Below are positions 40,367 through 49,893 of a stretch of DNA of 64,000 nt, one piece after another. The stretch spans positions 372,001-436,000 of the forward strand of contig NZ_PGET01000001.1 in NCBI RefSeq assembly GCF_002797975.1, read 5' to 3'. A model generated the notes under the pieces. It was not told where the DNA came from. It did no database searches and saw only the letters and a list, made by a program, of their open reading frames with translations. This DNA comes from [Clostridium] celerecrescens 18A (lineage in GTDB: Bacteria > Bacillota > Clostridia > Lachnospirales > Lachnospiraceae). The translations under genes were made by a program, and so were the position numbers. The first letter of the stretch is position 1; every line of letters starts with the position of its first letter.

Positions 40367-42970
40367 TTGAAAGACTGGTATCAGAAAACAGAAGAAGAAG
40401 TTTTAGAAGCGCTTCATACGTCAAAGGAAGGCTTAAGTGCAACAGAAGCAGCCGGACTTCTTGCCAGCAAGGGAGAAAATATTCTGGAGGAGGGAAAGAA
40501 AAAAAGCACCCTTCAAGTATTTGCCGAGCAGTTCCGTGATCTGCTGGTGGTCATTCTGATTGCAGCGGCTGTCATTTCCATGCTTTCAGGAAATGCAGAA
40601 AGTACTATCGTTATCGTAGCGGTCATTGTGCTGAATGCGGTTCTTGGAACCGTGCAGCATGAAAAGGCCCAGAAGTCCCTGGCAAGCTTAAAATCCCTGT
40701 CGTCACCAACTGCCAAGGTGATCCGGGATGGACAAAAGGTTGAGATCGCTTCAAAAGGCGTGGTCCCCGGAGATATCCTGCTTCTGGAAGCCGGAGATAT
40801 GGTAGTAGCTGATGGGCGGATCCTTAATAATTATTCCCTTCAGGTAAACGAAAGCTCCTTAACCGGCGAATCTACCAATGTGGATAAGGAAGAAGGGACT
40901 CTTGATACAGAAGCACCTCTGGCAGACCGGACCAATATGGTTTATTCCGGAAGCCTGGTTACTTACGGCAGAGCGGTTGTAGCTGTCACCGGAACCGGAA
41001 TGGATACGGAGATCGGAAAGATCGCCAGCCTGATGAATGCGACTAAGGAGAAAAAAACACCTTTGCAGGTCAGTCTGGATCAGTTTTCCAGCCGTCTTGC
41101 CATGGTCATCATGGTAATTTGTGCCCTGGTGTTCCTGTTGAGCATTTATCGTAGAATGCCCCTTCTGGATTCCCTGATGTTTGCTGTGGCTCTTGCGGTT
41201 GCTGCTATTCCGGAGGCATTAAGCTCCATTGTAACCATTGTACAGGCAATGGGGACACAGCGGATGGCAAGGGAAAATGCCATTATAAAAGAATTAAAGG
41301 CGGTGGAAAGCCTTGGCTGCGTTTCCGTCATCTGTTCTGATAAGACCGGAACCCTGACTCAAAATAAGATGACTGTAAAGGATATTTATGTGGATGGAAA
41401 AGTCTGTCAGCCAGATGAGTTAGACCTTCGCAACCAGCTCCACCGGTATCTGCTTTACGATGCGCTGCTGACCAACGATTCCTCTATTGTAGAAGGAAAG
41501 GGGATCGGAGATCCTACGGAGTATGCCCTTCTTGAAATGGCAGGAAAAGTCAGCTTAAGCCATGATCTCATCAGGGAAATGATGCACCGTCTGGAAGAGA
41601 TTCCATTTGATTCCGACCGGAAGCTGATGAGCACAAAATACCAGCTGCATGGAGTTCCTACCATACTGACAAAGGGTGCGGTGGATGTATTGCTGTACCG
41701 GACCACCCATATCCGTACTTCTGAAGGAGTCAGGGAACTGACAGAAAAAGACCGGGAGAATATCCTGGAACAGAATATGAAATTTTCAGAGAATGGACTT
41801 CGGGTGCTTGCTTTTGCCTATAAGGAAGTGGAGGAAGACCATGTGCTTTCCTTAAAATCAGAAAACGACTTTATCTTTATTGGGCTTATCTCCATGGTTG
41901 ATCCGCCGAGAGAAGAGTCTAAGGATGCGGTAGCCGATGCCAAACGGGCAGGAATCCGGCCGGTAATGATCACCGGGGATCATAAGATCACGGCAACTGC
42001 CATAGCAAAGCAGATCGGTATTTTCGAAAAGGGTGATATGGCTGTTACCGGCGCAGAATTAGATGCTATGACCGATGAAGAGCTTGATTTGAATATTACT
42101 AAGACTTCCGTATATGCCAGAGTATCGCCGGAAAATAAGATCCGCATTGTGGATGCATGGCAGAGGCGGGGAAATGTTGTTTCAATGACAGGAGACGGAG
42201 TCAATGATGCGCCTGCCTTAAAGAAGGCCGACATTGGAGTGGCTATGGGAATCACCGGTACGGAGGTTTCCAAGGATGCTGCATCTATGATTCTGGCAGA
42301 TGATAATTTCGCAACCATTATAAAGGCAGTTGCCAACGGCCGTAATGTTTACCGGAACATTAAAAACGCCATTCAGTTTTTGCTGTCCGGCAACATGGCT
42401 GGAATCCTTTCTGTCCTGTATACATCTATTATGGCACTTCCTGTCCCCTTTGCACCGGTTCATCTGCTTTTCATCAACCTGCTTACAGACTCTCTTCCGG
42501 CAATCGCTATTGGCATGGAGCCTGCGGAGCATGGCCTGCTTAACAGGAAGCCAAGAGATCCCAAAGAGGGAATCCTGTCCAAAGAATTTATGCTTAAGAT
42601 CCTGGTACAGGGCGCGCTGATTGCCGCGTGTACCATGACGGCTTTCCATATCGGATTAAAGCAGGGCAGTGCAGCAACAGCCAGCACCATGGCCTTTTGT
42701 ACCCTGACCCTTTCCCGGTTGTTCCACGGATTTAACTGCAGAAGCCGCCATTCTATTTTCCGGCTGGGTTTTGCAAGCAACTGGTACAGTCTTGGAGCAT
42801 TCCTGGCAGGTGTTATCCTGTTAAGCCTTGTTATGTTTGTGCCTATCCTTGAAAAGCTGTTTTCAGTAGCTCCCCTTACAGCCAGCCAGATCGGCATCAT
42901 ATATGGCCTTGCAGTCATTCCTACGATTATCATACAGCTTGCAAAAATCATAAAGGAAAACAGGAAATAA
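40367..42970 (+). CDS. Cation-translocating P-type ATPase (Ca2+/Mn2+ type, P2A)
   Basis: 867 residues. It has an N-terminal cation-ATPase domain (WYQKTEEEVLEAL), an actuator with LTGES, IPEALSSIV in the M4 ion site, SDKTGTLTQNKMT with the phosphorylated Asp at about residue 325, MITGDH, TGDGVNDAPALKKADIGVAMG, and a C-terminal membrane block with NLLTDSLPAIAIGME. This is the SERCA/PMR1-like branch, which exports Ca2+ or Mn2+. The upstream Mn2+ riboswitch argues for Mn2+ export. I prefer TTG 40367, six bases after GGAGG; in-frame ATGs at 40343 and 40355 are alternatives without good ribosome sites. Confidence 0.9.
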   Translation: MKDWYQKTEEEVLEALHTSKEGLSATEAAGLLASKGENILEEGKKKSTLQVFAEQFRDLLVVILIAAAVISMLSGNAESTIVIVAVIVLNAVLGTVQHEKAQKSLASLKSLSSPTAKVIRDGQKVEIASKGVVPGDILLLEAGDMVVADGRILNNYSLQVNESSLTGESTNVDKEEGTLDTEAPLADRTNMVYSGSLVTYGRAVVAVTGTGMDTEIGKIASLMNATKEKKTPLQVSLDQFSSRLAMVIMVICALVFLLSIYRRMPLLDSLMFAVALAVAAIPEALSSIVTIVQAMGTQRMARENAIIKELKAVESLGCVSVICSDKTGTLTQNKMTVKDIYVDGKVCQPDELDLRNQLHRYLLYDALLTNDSSIVEGKGIGDPTEYALLEMAGKVSLSHDLIREMMHRLEEIPFDSDRKLMSTKYQLHGVPTILTKGAVDVLLYRTTHIRTSEGVRELTEKDRENILEQNMKFSENGLRVLAFAYKEVEEDHVLSLKSENDFIFIGLISMVDPPREESKDAVADAKRAGIRPVMITGDHKITATAIAKQIGIFEKGDMAVTGAELDAMTDEELDLNITKTSVYARVSPENKIRIVDAWQRRGNVVSMTGDGVNDAPALKKADIGVAMGITGTEVSKDAASMILADDNFATIIKAVANGRNVYRNIKNAIQFLLSGNMAGILSVLYTSIMALPVPFAPVHLLFINLLTDSLPAIAIGMEPAEHGLLNRKPRDPKEGILSKEFMLKILVQGALIAACTMTAFHIGLKQGSAATASTMAFCTLTLSRLFHGFNCRSRHSIFRLGFASNWYSLGAFLAGVILLSLVMFVPILEKLFSVAPLTASQIGIIYGLAVIPTIIIQLAKIIKENRK

Positions 42971-42982
42971 TTACTTCTAAAA

Positions 42983-43024
42983 AAAGAGGTTCAACCGTAA
43001 AAAAAGTGTTGAACCTCTTTTTCA
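42983..43024 (+). terminator. Intrinsic terminator of the P-type ATPase gene
   Basis: AAAGAGGTTCAAC (42983-42995) pairs with GTTGAACCTCTTT (43008-43020), followed by further T. Confidence 0.92.
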
Positions 43025-43080
43025 AAAATGTTAAAATGTTTCCGTACATAAAAATTTAATATAGGAGAAAGGGACGACAC

Positions 43081-44382
43081 ATGACAGGACAACTTTCACT
43101 AAAAGTGAGAAATAGCGGACCGCTGTCCAGGCGGACGAAATTCCAAATTCTTGCCCTGGTGCCGATTTATTTTATTGTTGCAGGTCTCTTACTGCAGCCG
43201 TTTGATGAAATCTGGAGGGGTATCATTACAATTGTCAGAGAGCCAGATTTCCTGATAACGGATTATTTTGCTATTGGCGGCGTAGGAGCTGCTTTTGTTA
43301 ATGCGGGTGTATTAACCTTATTAAGTATTGCAATTGTATATTTTCTTGGTATGGAGATGAGCGGCCATACTATAACCTCATGCTTTCTCATGTTTGGTTT
43401 TTCTTTGTTTGGGAAAAATATCATGAACATATGGGCTATCATGATGGGTATCTGCCTGTATTCTTATTATCACAAAACTTCCATTACACGTTATATTTAT
43501 GTTGGCTTTTACGGGACCTCATTGTCCCCGATCATCACTCAGATCATGCAGATCGGCAATTTACATTTGGCGTCCAGGCTGATTTTGAGCATTATTGTCG
43601 GATTGGGAATTGGATTTGTACTTCCGCCCCTGTCCACTCATACGCACTACGCCCACAAGGGATATTCTCTCTATAATGTGGGATTTTCTGCCGGCATCAT
43701 TGCCACGGTGATTGTATCACTGATGAAGTCCTTTGGAATCACCATAGAGACAAGACTGATCTGGTTTGAGGGAAACAACGAGCTGTTTGCAAGGTTGCTT
43801 CTGTTTTTATTTTTTGGTATGATAATATTTGCATTCCTGCTATCAGAGAATGTTGGAAAACGTTATCTGGAAATACTAAAAACCTATGGTCTCAGCGGAA
43901 CCGATTATGTAAAGAGTGAGGGATTTGGGCCTACACTCCTTAATATGGGGATTAACGGAATTGTAGCAACATTGTTCCTTGTTATGTCAGGAGGAGCGTT
44001 AAACGGACCTACGATTGGAGGGATATTCACCATTGTAGGCTTCAGTGCAACAGGAAAGCACCTGCGAAACATTCTTCCTATCATGATGGGAGTGATACTT
44101 GGAGGAGCGGTCCAGAACTGGAGCATTACAGATCCCAACGCTCTTCTTGCCCTTTTATTGTCTACAACCCTTGCGCCGATTGCCGGTGAGTTCGGCATTT
44201 TAGCGGGTATTATAGCCGGATTTTTACACTCTGCCGCTGCCCTTAATGTAGGCATTGTTTACGGCGGAATGAACCTTTATAACAATGGCTTTGCTGGAGG
44301 TCTCATAGCCACCTTCCTGGTACCGGTGTACCAGTCTGTCCGGGACAGAAGCGCGCGGGCCAAGGTCCATGATTCCTTATAG
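43081..44382 (+). CDS. DUF1576 family membrane protein
   Basis: 433 residues with 11-12 hydrophobic segments and no signal peptide. The sequence matches the Firmicute DUF1576 family, recognised from ITDYFAIGGVGAAFVNAGVLTLLSI (the first repeat-like block, about residues 60-84) and GKNIMNIWAIMMGICLY. The second half has a similar arrangement (GPTIGGIFTIVGFSATGKHLRNILPIMMGVILGG), so the protein seems to be an internal duplication, as in many transporters. The family function is unknown; transport is a reasonable guess from the topology. The ATG follows AGGAGAAAGGG. Confidence 0.85.
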   Translation: MTGQLSLKVRNSGPLSRRTKFQILALVPIYFIVAGLLLQPFDEIWRGIITIVREPDFLITDYFAIGGVGAAFVNAGVLTLLSIAIVYFLGMEMSGHTITSCFLMFGFSLFGKNIMNIWAIMMGICLYSYYHKTSITRYIYVGFYGTSLSPIITQIMQIGNLHLASRLILSIIVGLGIGFVLPPLSTHTHYAHKGYSLYNVGFSAGIIATVIVSLMKSFGITIETRLIWFEGNNELFARLLLFLFFGMIIFAFLLSENVGKRYLEILKTYGLSGTDYVKSEGFGPTLLNMGINGIVATLFLVMSGGALNGPTIGGIFTIVGFSATGKHLRNILPIMMGVILGGAVQNWSITDPNALLALLLSTTLAPIAGEFGILAGIIAGFLHSAAALNVGIVYGGMNLYNNGFAGGLIATFLVPVYQSVRDRSARAKVHDSL

Positions 44383-44438
44383 CTTCTTGAGAAACGAAAG
44401 CCGGAAAAAAATTAATTCGAGAACAGGAAAATTTGAAA

Positions 44439-46322
44439 ATGTTGTATCAGATAAAGGATGGGACAGTCATTGCCGGAGGCAGTCTGATCCTGTCGCATAT
44501 TGACTTTGAAATACACGGCATGGAAAAAGTTGCGGTGGTAGGAAACAATGGAGCCGGAAAAACCACACTTTTAAAACTGATAGCCGGGGAATTGGATCTG
44601 GACCGGGATGATAAACGGGAAGGCCCTGGAATCACCAGTTCCAGAAAGCTGACGGTCGGATATTTAAAACAGCAGACATTTGATGATAAGGACAGGACAG
44701 TAGAGGAAGAACTGCTGTCCTCCTGTCCTATTGGGGATCCCTTTGCAAGGGAGCGGTTTGAATATGAGCGGGAATATGATACGCTGTTTACCGGGTTTGG
44801 GTTTACTATGGAAGATAAGAAAAAAAGAATCTCCCAGTTCTCCGGCGGAGAGCAGACGAAGATTGCCCTTATCCGTTACCTGCTGTTAAAACCAGATATC
44901 CTGCTTCTGGACGAACCTACCAATCATCTGGATATTCAGGCTACGGAATGGCTGGAGCAGTATATGAAGCAGTATGAAAAAGCAGTGGTGATGGTATCCC
45001 ATGACCGCTTTTTTCTGGATCAGACGGTATCTGTGGTATATGAATTGTCGGGAAAGAGGCTTACCCGGTACCCTGGAAACTATACCCATTACCGGGAAGA
45101 AAAGAGGAAAGCGGTCAGGATTCAGACAAAGGCTTATGAACGGCAGCAGGAAGAGATCAAACGCTTAAATGATCTGGTGGAACGGTTTAAGAATAAGCCA
45201 CGGAAAGCTTCATTTGCCAGGGCAAAAAGAAAGGCGATGGAACGGATGGGTCAGGCAGTGAAACCGGTGGAAGATGATATCCACATGTTCACAGGGCCTT
45301 TGGAACCTGCCTTTTTAGGAAGCAAATGGGTCTTGGAAGCGGAACACTTGAAAATCGGTTATGATCATCCTCTCATGGAACTGACCATGAGAATCCGAAG
45401 GGGCCAGAAGATAGGAATCCTGGGCCCAAACGGGGCCGGAAAAAGTACCTTTTTAAAAACAGTGGCAGGTCTTATTCCTCCGGTCACCGGGGAGTATTCC
45501 CTGGGAAATCAGATTACCATCGGCTATTTTGACCAGCATTCTTCAGAGATAGACTCTGATAAATCCGTTGCCCAGCATTTCCATGATTTGTTCCCTGCCC
45601 TGACAGAAAAAGAGGTCAGGAGCATTTTGGGGGCATATCTGTTTGGAGGAAAAGAGGCCGGAAAACGGGTGGGCCTCCTGTCGGGCGGAGAAAAGGCAAG
45701 GCTTGTCCTGGCAGAGCTTCTGCAGAGCAGGCCGAATTTTCTGATCCTGGATGAACCGACCAACCACATGGATATCAGGGCGAAGGAAACCCTGGAATCT
45801 GCATTGCGGGCTTATACGGGCACCATTTTGTTTGTATCCCATGACCGCTATTTTATAAGCCGGGTGGCAGAATCAGTTCTCATCTTTGAGAAACAGTCCG
45901 CCTTCTACTATCCCTTCGGTTATGAGCATTATCTGGAAGGCCGCAGAAGGGCAGAGAAGGGGGAAGGTCTTGCGGCACAGATCAGGGCGGAGGAGCAGGC
46001 TCTGATCGCCGGAATGCGTGCAGTCCCCAAGGCAGAAAAACACAGGTTAAGAGAGATACCGGTGGAAGAAGCCTACCTGGACTGGAAGCTTGGCCTGGTT
46101 TTGGAACGTCTTTTGCCCGCAGAAGACAGGGTGATGGTATTGACGGCTGCCATGGAGGAGATGAAAGAAAGATGGCTGGGATCGGAAGAATTCTGGAAGG
46201 AAGAAACGTGGGATGAGTCCGGTCGCTACGAGGAACTGAAGGAAGAGCAGCAAAAAGCATGGGAGAACTGGAATGAGCTGTGCCTGGAATGGTTTGATAC
46301 AGCTTATGAAGAAGGCATGTAA
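44439..46322 (+). CDS. ABC-F family ATPase (two nucleotide-binding domains)
   Basis: 627 residues, no membrane segment, two ABC domains. The first has GNNGAGKTT, FSGGEQTKIALIR and LLLLDEPTNHLD. The second has GPNGAGKST, LSGGEKARLVLAE and LILDEPTNHMD. A charged linker (about residues 225-290) would reach into the ribosomal E site. A C-terminal extension of roughly 130 residues (rich in Glu, Arg and Trp) follows. ABC-F proteins act on ribosomes, either in translation control or in resistance to antibiotics; the class cannot be set without alignment. I use ATG 44439 (ten bases after AGGAAA); TTG 44433 is an alternative. Confidence 0.88.
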   Translation: MLYQIKDGTVIAGGSLILSHIDFEIHGMEKVAVVGNNGAGKTTLLKLIAGELDLDRDDKREGPGITSSRKLTVGYLKQQTFDDKDRTVEEELLSSCPIGDPFARERFEYEREYDTLFTGFGFTMEDKKKRISQFSGGEQTKIALIRYLLLKPDILLLDEPTNHLDIQATEWLEQYMKQYEKAVVMVSHDRFFLDQTVSVVYELSGKRLTRYPGNYTHYREEKRKAVRIQTKAYERQQEEIKRLNDLVERFKNKPRKASFARAKRKAMERMGQAVKPVEDDIHMFTGPLEPAFLGSKWVLEAEHLKIGYDHPLMELTMRIRRGQKIGILGPNGAGKSTFLKTVAGLIPPVTGEYSLGNQITIGYFDQHSSEIDSDKSVAQHFHDLFPALTEKEVRSILGAYLFGGKEAGKRVGLLSGGEKARLVLAELLQSRPNFLILDEPTNHMDIRAKETLESALRAYTGTILFVSHDRYFISRVAESVLIFEKQSAFYYPFGYEHYLEGRRRAEKGEGLAAQIRAEEQALIAGMRAVPKAEKHRLREIPVEEAYLDWKLGLVLERLLPAEDRVMVLTAAMEEMKERWLGSEEFWKEETWDESGRYEELKEEQQKAWENWNELCLEWFDTAYEEGM

Positions 46323-46355
46323 ACGTCTGTTTAAAAATAAATTGATAGAAAGTTA

Positions 46356-46408
46356 ATAAAAAAATGAGCTTTGAAAGTGGCTGTCAGGCCGATCAAAGCT
46401 CATTTTTT
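46356..46408. terminator. Bidirectional terminator between ABC-F and chemotaxis genes
   Basis: AAAATGAGCTTTGA (46361-46374) pairs with TCAAAGCTCATTTT (46393-46406), with A-run before and T-run after, so it can stop transcription from both convergent genes. Confidence 0.9.
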
Positions 46409-46470
46409 AATACTATATTGTGATTAGGCTATGTTGAGGCAGCCCTATGGAACTGGAATTGTTTCCTTTA

Positions 46471-48243
46471 TCAATACTTACCGGAATAATCATAGAGTGC
46501 TGAAGTGCCTGTATAAAATTCCGGTTCTGAGCGAAAGGAAGGAACGTATTCCTTATGAAAATCCGTTTGTTCTCCGTTTAATTTGAATTTCCCAACTTCC
46601 TGCTGCAGTGTCTCGGACTGTGCTGCCAGCTCCTCACTGGAAGCGGAGCTTTCTTCTGCGGTTGCTGCATTTGTCTGTATGACCGCAGATACCTGTGACA
46701 AGCCCTGATTGATCTGGTCGATTGCCACTACCTGTTGGGAAGAAGCAGATTCGATTTCCCGGATCGCCTGTTCCAAAAACCTTGATTTTTCTTCAACTTC
46801 CTGAAGGATTTTAGCAGCATCAACTGACATCTGTCTGCCTTCGGTAACTGCTTCGACAGAATGAACGATGAGGTTTGCCGTTTCCTTTGCCGCTTCCGCA
46901 GATTTGGTCGCAAGGTTCCGAACCTCATCCGCTACCACTGCAAACCCCTTTCCGGCGCTGCCTGCACGGGCGGCCTCAATAGCGGCATTTAATGCAAGAA
47001 TGTTTGTCTGGAAGGCAATGTCCTCAATCACTTTCGTGATGCTGGAGATTTCTTCGGAAGTCGCGTTGATCTTATTCATAGATGCATTCAGGCTTTGCAT
47101 GCGTATATTGCTTTCGTTGACTCCGGCTGCATTCTGTTCTACGTACTCGGAAGCCAAACGGACATTATCCGCATTCTGGCTGGCCTGTTTTGCTACTGTG
47201 GCAATGGCAGCGTTAAGCTCTTCCACGGTTGCGGCTTGTTCCGTAGAACCGGAAGCCAAGGCCTGTGCTGCGGAGGATACCTGTCCTGCGCCGGAGTTTA
47301 CCTGATCGGCTGCTGTGTTTATAAGAAGCAGAGTCCGGTTGAGATCCTTCTCAATTTTTCGAAGGGCAAGTCCGAGCACGTCTTCCTCAGAACGAAGGGG
47401 AACTTCCTGTGTAAAATCTCCGTTGCTGATTTTTTCGGCAATGAGCACCTGATCCCGGATGCCAGCCAGCATAGTGGTAAAAGAGGCGGCAAGCTGACCG
47501 GTCTCATCTTTGGAGTTAACATCCTTTAAGTCAACTTCCACATGCCCTAGAGCGATTTTATCGGCAGCCTTTACAATCTGCCCGATCGGCAGGCTGATCA
47601 TGCGGGAAATTCTTAAACCCAGGTATATGGCAATGGCTGTTCCTGCTAAAAGGATGGCGCAAAGGACAAACGTCAGGATGATTGCGGTAGAATCGTTGGT
47701 TTCACTGGTCTCTTTAGCCACCCTCATCCGGACATCCACCAGCTTGTCAAAATTATCAAACATCTTTTGGATGTTGTCTTTTTCATCATCGAAAGCGTGT
47801 AATGCTGTGTCCTTAGACCCCTGTTTGGCTACGTTTAAGCATTTTTGGATAGAGGGATCAAAGGAATCCGTAAATAATTGAGTGGCCTCGTCTATTAAAG
47901 CCAGAGCTTCTGAATTCTTGATACTTGTCCGGTACTCGGCGGAACTACTAAGAAAGTTGTTCTTTGCTTCCGTATAGCTTTTCTCCAGAGATTCCAGTTC
48001 CATGGTATTACCGGCATGGCTGGCCATTGCGTTGGCATCTGCACGAAGCTGATACAGATTTTTGGTGGCAATGATTAAGTCCTTCATGGGAACCGTCTGC
48101 TCTTTGTACAAAAAGGTGTCCAGCTTGTTGATTTGGGACATGCCCAAAACCCCTGTGATGCCGATCACAAGCATAATAAATGCCATGCTGAGAAAGGCTG
48201 TAAGTAATTTTCTGGTGATGCTGTAGTCTTTGAATTTCTTCAT
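46471..48243 (-). CDS. Methyl-accepting chemotaxis protein
   Basis: 590 residues: N-terminal membrane segment (about 11-32), an extracytoplasmic four-helix-bundle sensor of about 150 residues, a second membrane segment (about 187-210), a HAMP domain ([23 protein letters not shown]) and a long coiled-coil signalling domain. The highly conserved tip is present ([49 protein letters not shown] region). It passes ligand signals to CheA/CheW; the ligand is unknown. No other chemotaxis gene is nearby, so it is an orphan receptor. The ATG follows AGGAGGT. A promoter on the same strand lies about 220 bases upstream. Confidence 0.95.
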   Translation of the reverse strand: MKKFKDYSITRKLLTAFLSMAFIMLVIGITGVLGMSQINKLDTFLYKEQTVPMKDLIIATKNLYQLRADANAMASHAGNTMELESLEKSYTEAKNNFLSSSAEYRTSIKNSEALALIDEATQLFTDSFDPSIQKCLNVAKQGSKDTALHAFDDEKDNIQKMFDNFDKLVDVRMRVAKETSETNDSTAIILTFVLCAILLAGTAIAIYLGLRISRMISLPIGQIVKAADKIALGHVEVDLKDVNSKDETGQLAASFTTMLAGIRDQVLIAEKISNGDFTQEVPLRSEEDVLGLALRKIEKDLNRTLLLINTAADQVNSGAGQVSSAAQALASGSTEQAATVEELNAAIATVAKQASQNADNVRLASEYVEQNAAGVNESNIRMQSLNASMNKINATSEEISSITKVIEDIAFQTNILALNAAIEAARAGSAGKGFAVVADEVRNLATKSAEAAKETANLIVHSVEAVTEGRQMSVDAAKILQEVEEKSRFLEQAIREIESASSQQVVAIDQINQGLSQVSAVIQTNAATAEESSASSEELAAQSETLQQEVGKFKLNGEQTDFHKEYVPSFRSEPEFYTGTSALYDYSGKY

Positions 48244-48465
48244 ACTGATACCTCCTAGTTTTTCATCTGTTTTTCATCTGTTTTTTTATGTATAATCGTT
48301 TCCATTTGGTTTGTCATGTTCCTCAAAACACGAACTGATGTATACATACAACGTCTGAAGCCCCGTTTTCGGTATACAATATGAATCAATATTTTGCGAA
48401 CATCTCCAGGCGGCAGTTTTACCAGAATTCTGCCATCCATTTTTAGACAAATATCGACAAGATTC
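48244..48465 (-). other. Long 5' leader of the chemotaxis gene
   Basis: About 215 bases between the predicted minus-strand promoter and the chemotaxis ATG. A 74-codon open frame runs through it but begins inside the -10 box without a ribosome site, so it is probably not coding. The stretch holds no clear terminator, and I could not match it to a c-di-GMP riboswitch or another class. Confidence 0.45.
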
Positions 48466-48495
48466 ATTATATAATACAAGATTATTGTTTGTCAA
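48466..48495 (-). promoter_or_regulatory. Sigma-A promoter of the chemotaxis gene
   Basis: On the minus strand, TTGACA (48495-48490) and TATAAT (48471-48466) with an 18-base spacer. Confidence 0.75.
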
Positions 48496-48629
48496 TCTAA
48501 AGAAAAAGAGTGTTAATGATTGAATATAAAATTATTTTAATAAAAAATAAAAGGTATTTTACATGAATTTTTTGAACATTTCCTTCAAAAACTTCGACGA
48601 GGGACAAAAGTAATTGGAAACATGAATGT

Positions 48630-48676
48630 ATTGTGCAATATACACATGACAAATGTCATATAACTAATTACATTAG
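48630..48676 (+). promoter_or_regulatory. Regulatory block upstream of the sugar kinase operon
   Basis: Contains ATTGTGCA (48630-48637), the palindrome ATGACA-AA-TGTCAT (48646-48659), and TGTCATATAACTAATTACATT (48654-48674). The last piece recurs, with two inserted bases, at 51497-51519 upstream of the ABC binding-protein gene, and ATTGTGCA also recurs there. This makes it a candidate common operator, possibly for the response regulator at 57697. Confidence 0.55.
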
Positions 48677-48696
48677 TAATAAATGCATAAAAAATA

Positions 48697-48724
48697 TTGA
48701 CTTTTCCATTGGAGTTGTTATGAT
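48697..48724 (+). promoter_or_regulatory. Promoter of the sugar kinase/aldolase/isomerase operon
   Basis: TTGACT (48697-48702) and TATGAT (48719-48724) with a 16-base spacer, 20 bases downstream of the shared regulatory block. Confidence 0.65.
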
Positions 48725-48748
48725 GATTACAGAGAAAGGGGGTAAAAC

Positions 48749-49864
48749 ATGAAATATCAGAAAGGGAATAAAAAGGTTATAGTGGCCGGACACATTTCCC
48801 TGGACATTACGCCGGTCTTTCATAACAGCGGTGATCAGAAGTTTTCTGCGCTTTTGCGTCCGGGAAAGCTTTTGCGTGTGGGTAAGGCACAGATATCCAC
48901 AGGCGGGGCTGTTTCCAATACGGGTCTGGGCCTTCATGCCCTGGGAGCTGACGTTCTTTTGATGGCAAAGGTCGGTAATGATGACTTCGGCCTGATATTA
49001 AAGGAAAAGATCAGGCAAAGCGGATGTGAAAGCAGTATTCCGGCAGTGGAGGGGGAATCCACATCTTACACGGTGGTGATAGCTCCAAAGGGCTTTGACC
49101 GGTTTTTTATCCATGATCCCGGGTGCAATGATACGTTTTGCTGCAGGGACGTGGATTTTGGACAGGTGTCAGAGGCTTCCCATTTTCATTTTGGATATCC
49201 TACGCTGATGCGAAGATTTTATGAGAACAACGGGGAAGAGCTGGTCAGCCTTTTTCGGAAGATCAAAGAGCTTTCCCTTACCACATCCCTTGATTTAACG
49301 GCAGTTGATCCTGATTCTGAGGCGGCTGGCTGTAACTGGGAGGGGATCCTGGCATCTGTGCTTCCTTATGTGGATTTCTTTGTTCCAAGCATTGAAGAAC
49401 TGGGATACATGCTTGACAAAAAGTTGTATGACAAATGGCAGGAAAGGGCAGGCGGAGAAGACGTCACATCCATACTTTCCTTAAGCGAGGATGTGGAGAT
49501 TCTTGCGGACCGGGCGCTGAGTCTGGGAGCAAAAACCGTATTGTTAAAATGTGGGGCGGCCGGTATGTACTTAAAGACCGCACCGGAACATTTTTTGGAA
49601 GGCTGGGGCGCAATTGCCTGCTTCCAGAACAGCTTTGTCCCTGACCGGATCCTTTCAGCTACCGGGGCAGGGGATACGAGCATTGCTGCGTTTATAAAGG
49701 CTATGCTGGATGGATTAAGGCCTGAGGAATGTCTGGAGCTTGCGGCGGCAACAGGAGCTTCCTGCGTGACAGCTTATGATGCCATCAGCGGACTTCTGCC
49801 TTTTGAAGCTCTTAGGGAAAAGATTGAAAACGGGTGGGAACAACAGAACATCATACGCCCATAA
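48749..49864 (+). CDS. PfkB family carbohydrate kinase
   Basis: 371 residues of the ribokinase fold. N-terminal VAGHISLDITPVF, then the substrate-lid region TGGAVSNTGLGLHALGADVLLMAKVGNDDFG (about residues 51-80) and the C-terminal anion-hole/catalytic motif SATGAGDTSIAAFIKAML with the base Asp near residue 310. It phosphorylates a sugar or ketose with ATP. The family includes fructokinases, 1-phosphofructokinases and tagatose kinases. It is somewhat longer than most (300-330), with extra residues between about 225 and 260. With the aldolase and isomerase that follow, a ketose 1-phosphorylation is the simplest reading. The ATG follows AAAGGGGG. Confidence 0.88.
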   Translation: MKYQKGNKKVIVAGHISLDITPVFHNSGDQKFSALLRPGKLLRVGKAQISTGGAVSNTGLGLHALGADVLLMAKVGNDDFGLILKEKIRQSGCESSIPAVEGESTSYTVVIAPKGFDRFFIHDPGCNDTFCCRDVDFGQVSEASHFHFGYPTLMRRFYENNGEELVSLFRKIKELSLTTSLDLTAVDPDSEAAGCNWEGILASVLPYVDFFVPSIEELGYMLDKKLYDKWQERAGGEDVTSILSLSEDVEILADRALSLGAKTVLLKCGAAGMYLKTAPEHFLEGWGAIACFQNSFVPDRILSATGAGDTSIAAFIKAMLDGLRPEECLELAAATGASCVTAYDAISGLLPFEALREKIENGWEQQNIIRP

Positions 49865-49893
49865 TAAAAATTATTAAATAGGAGGAAAAAGAT

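Noticed and set aside
48255..48479. 74-codon minus-strand frame upstream of the chemotaxis gene
   Set aside because: Its ATG lies in the promoter -10 region and has no ribosome site; treated as 5' leader.
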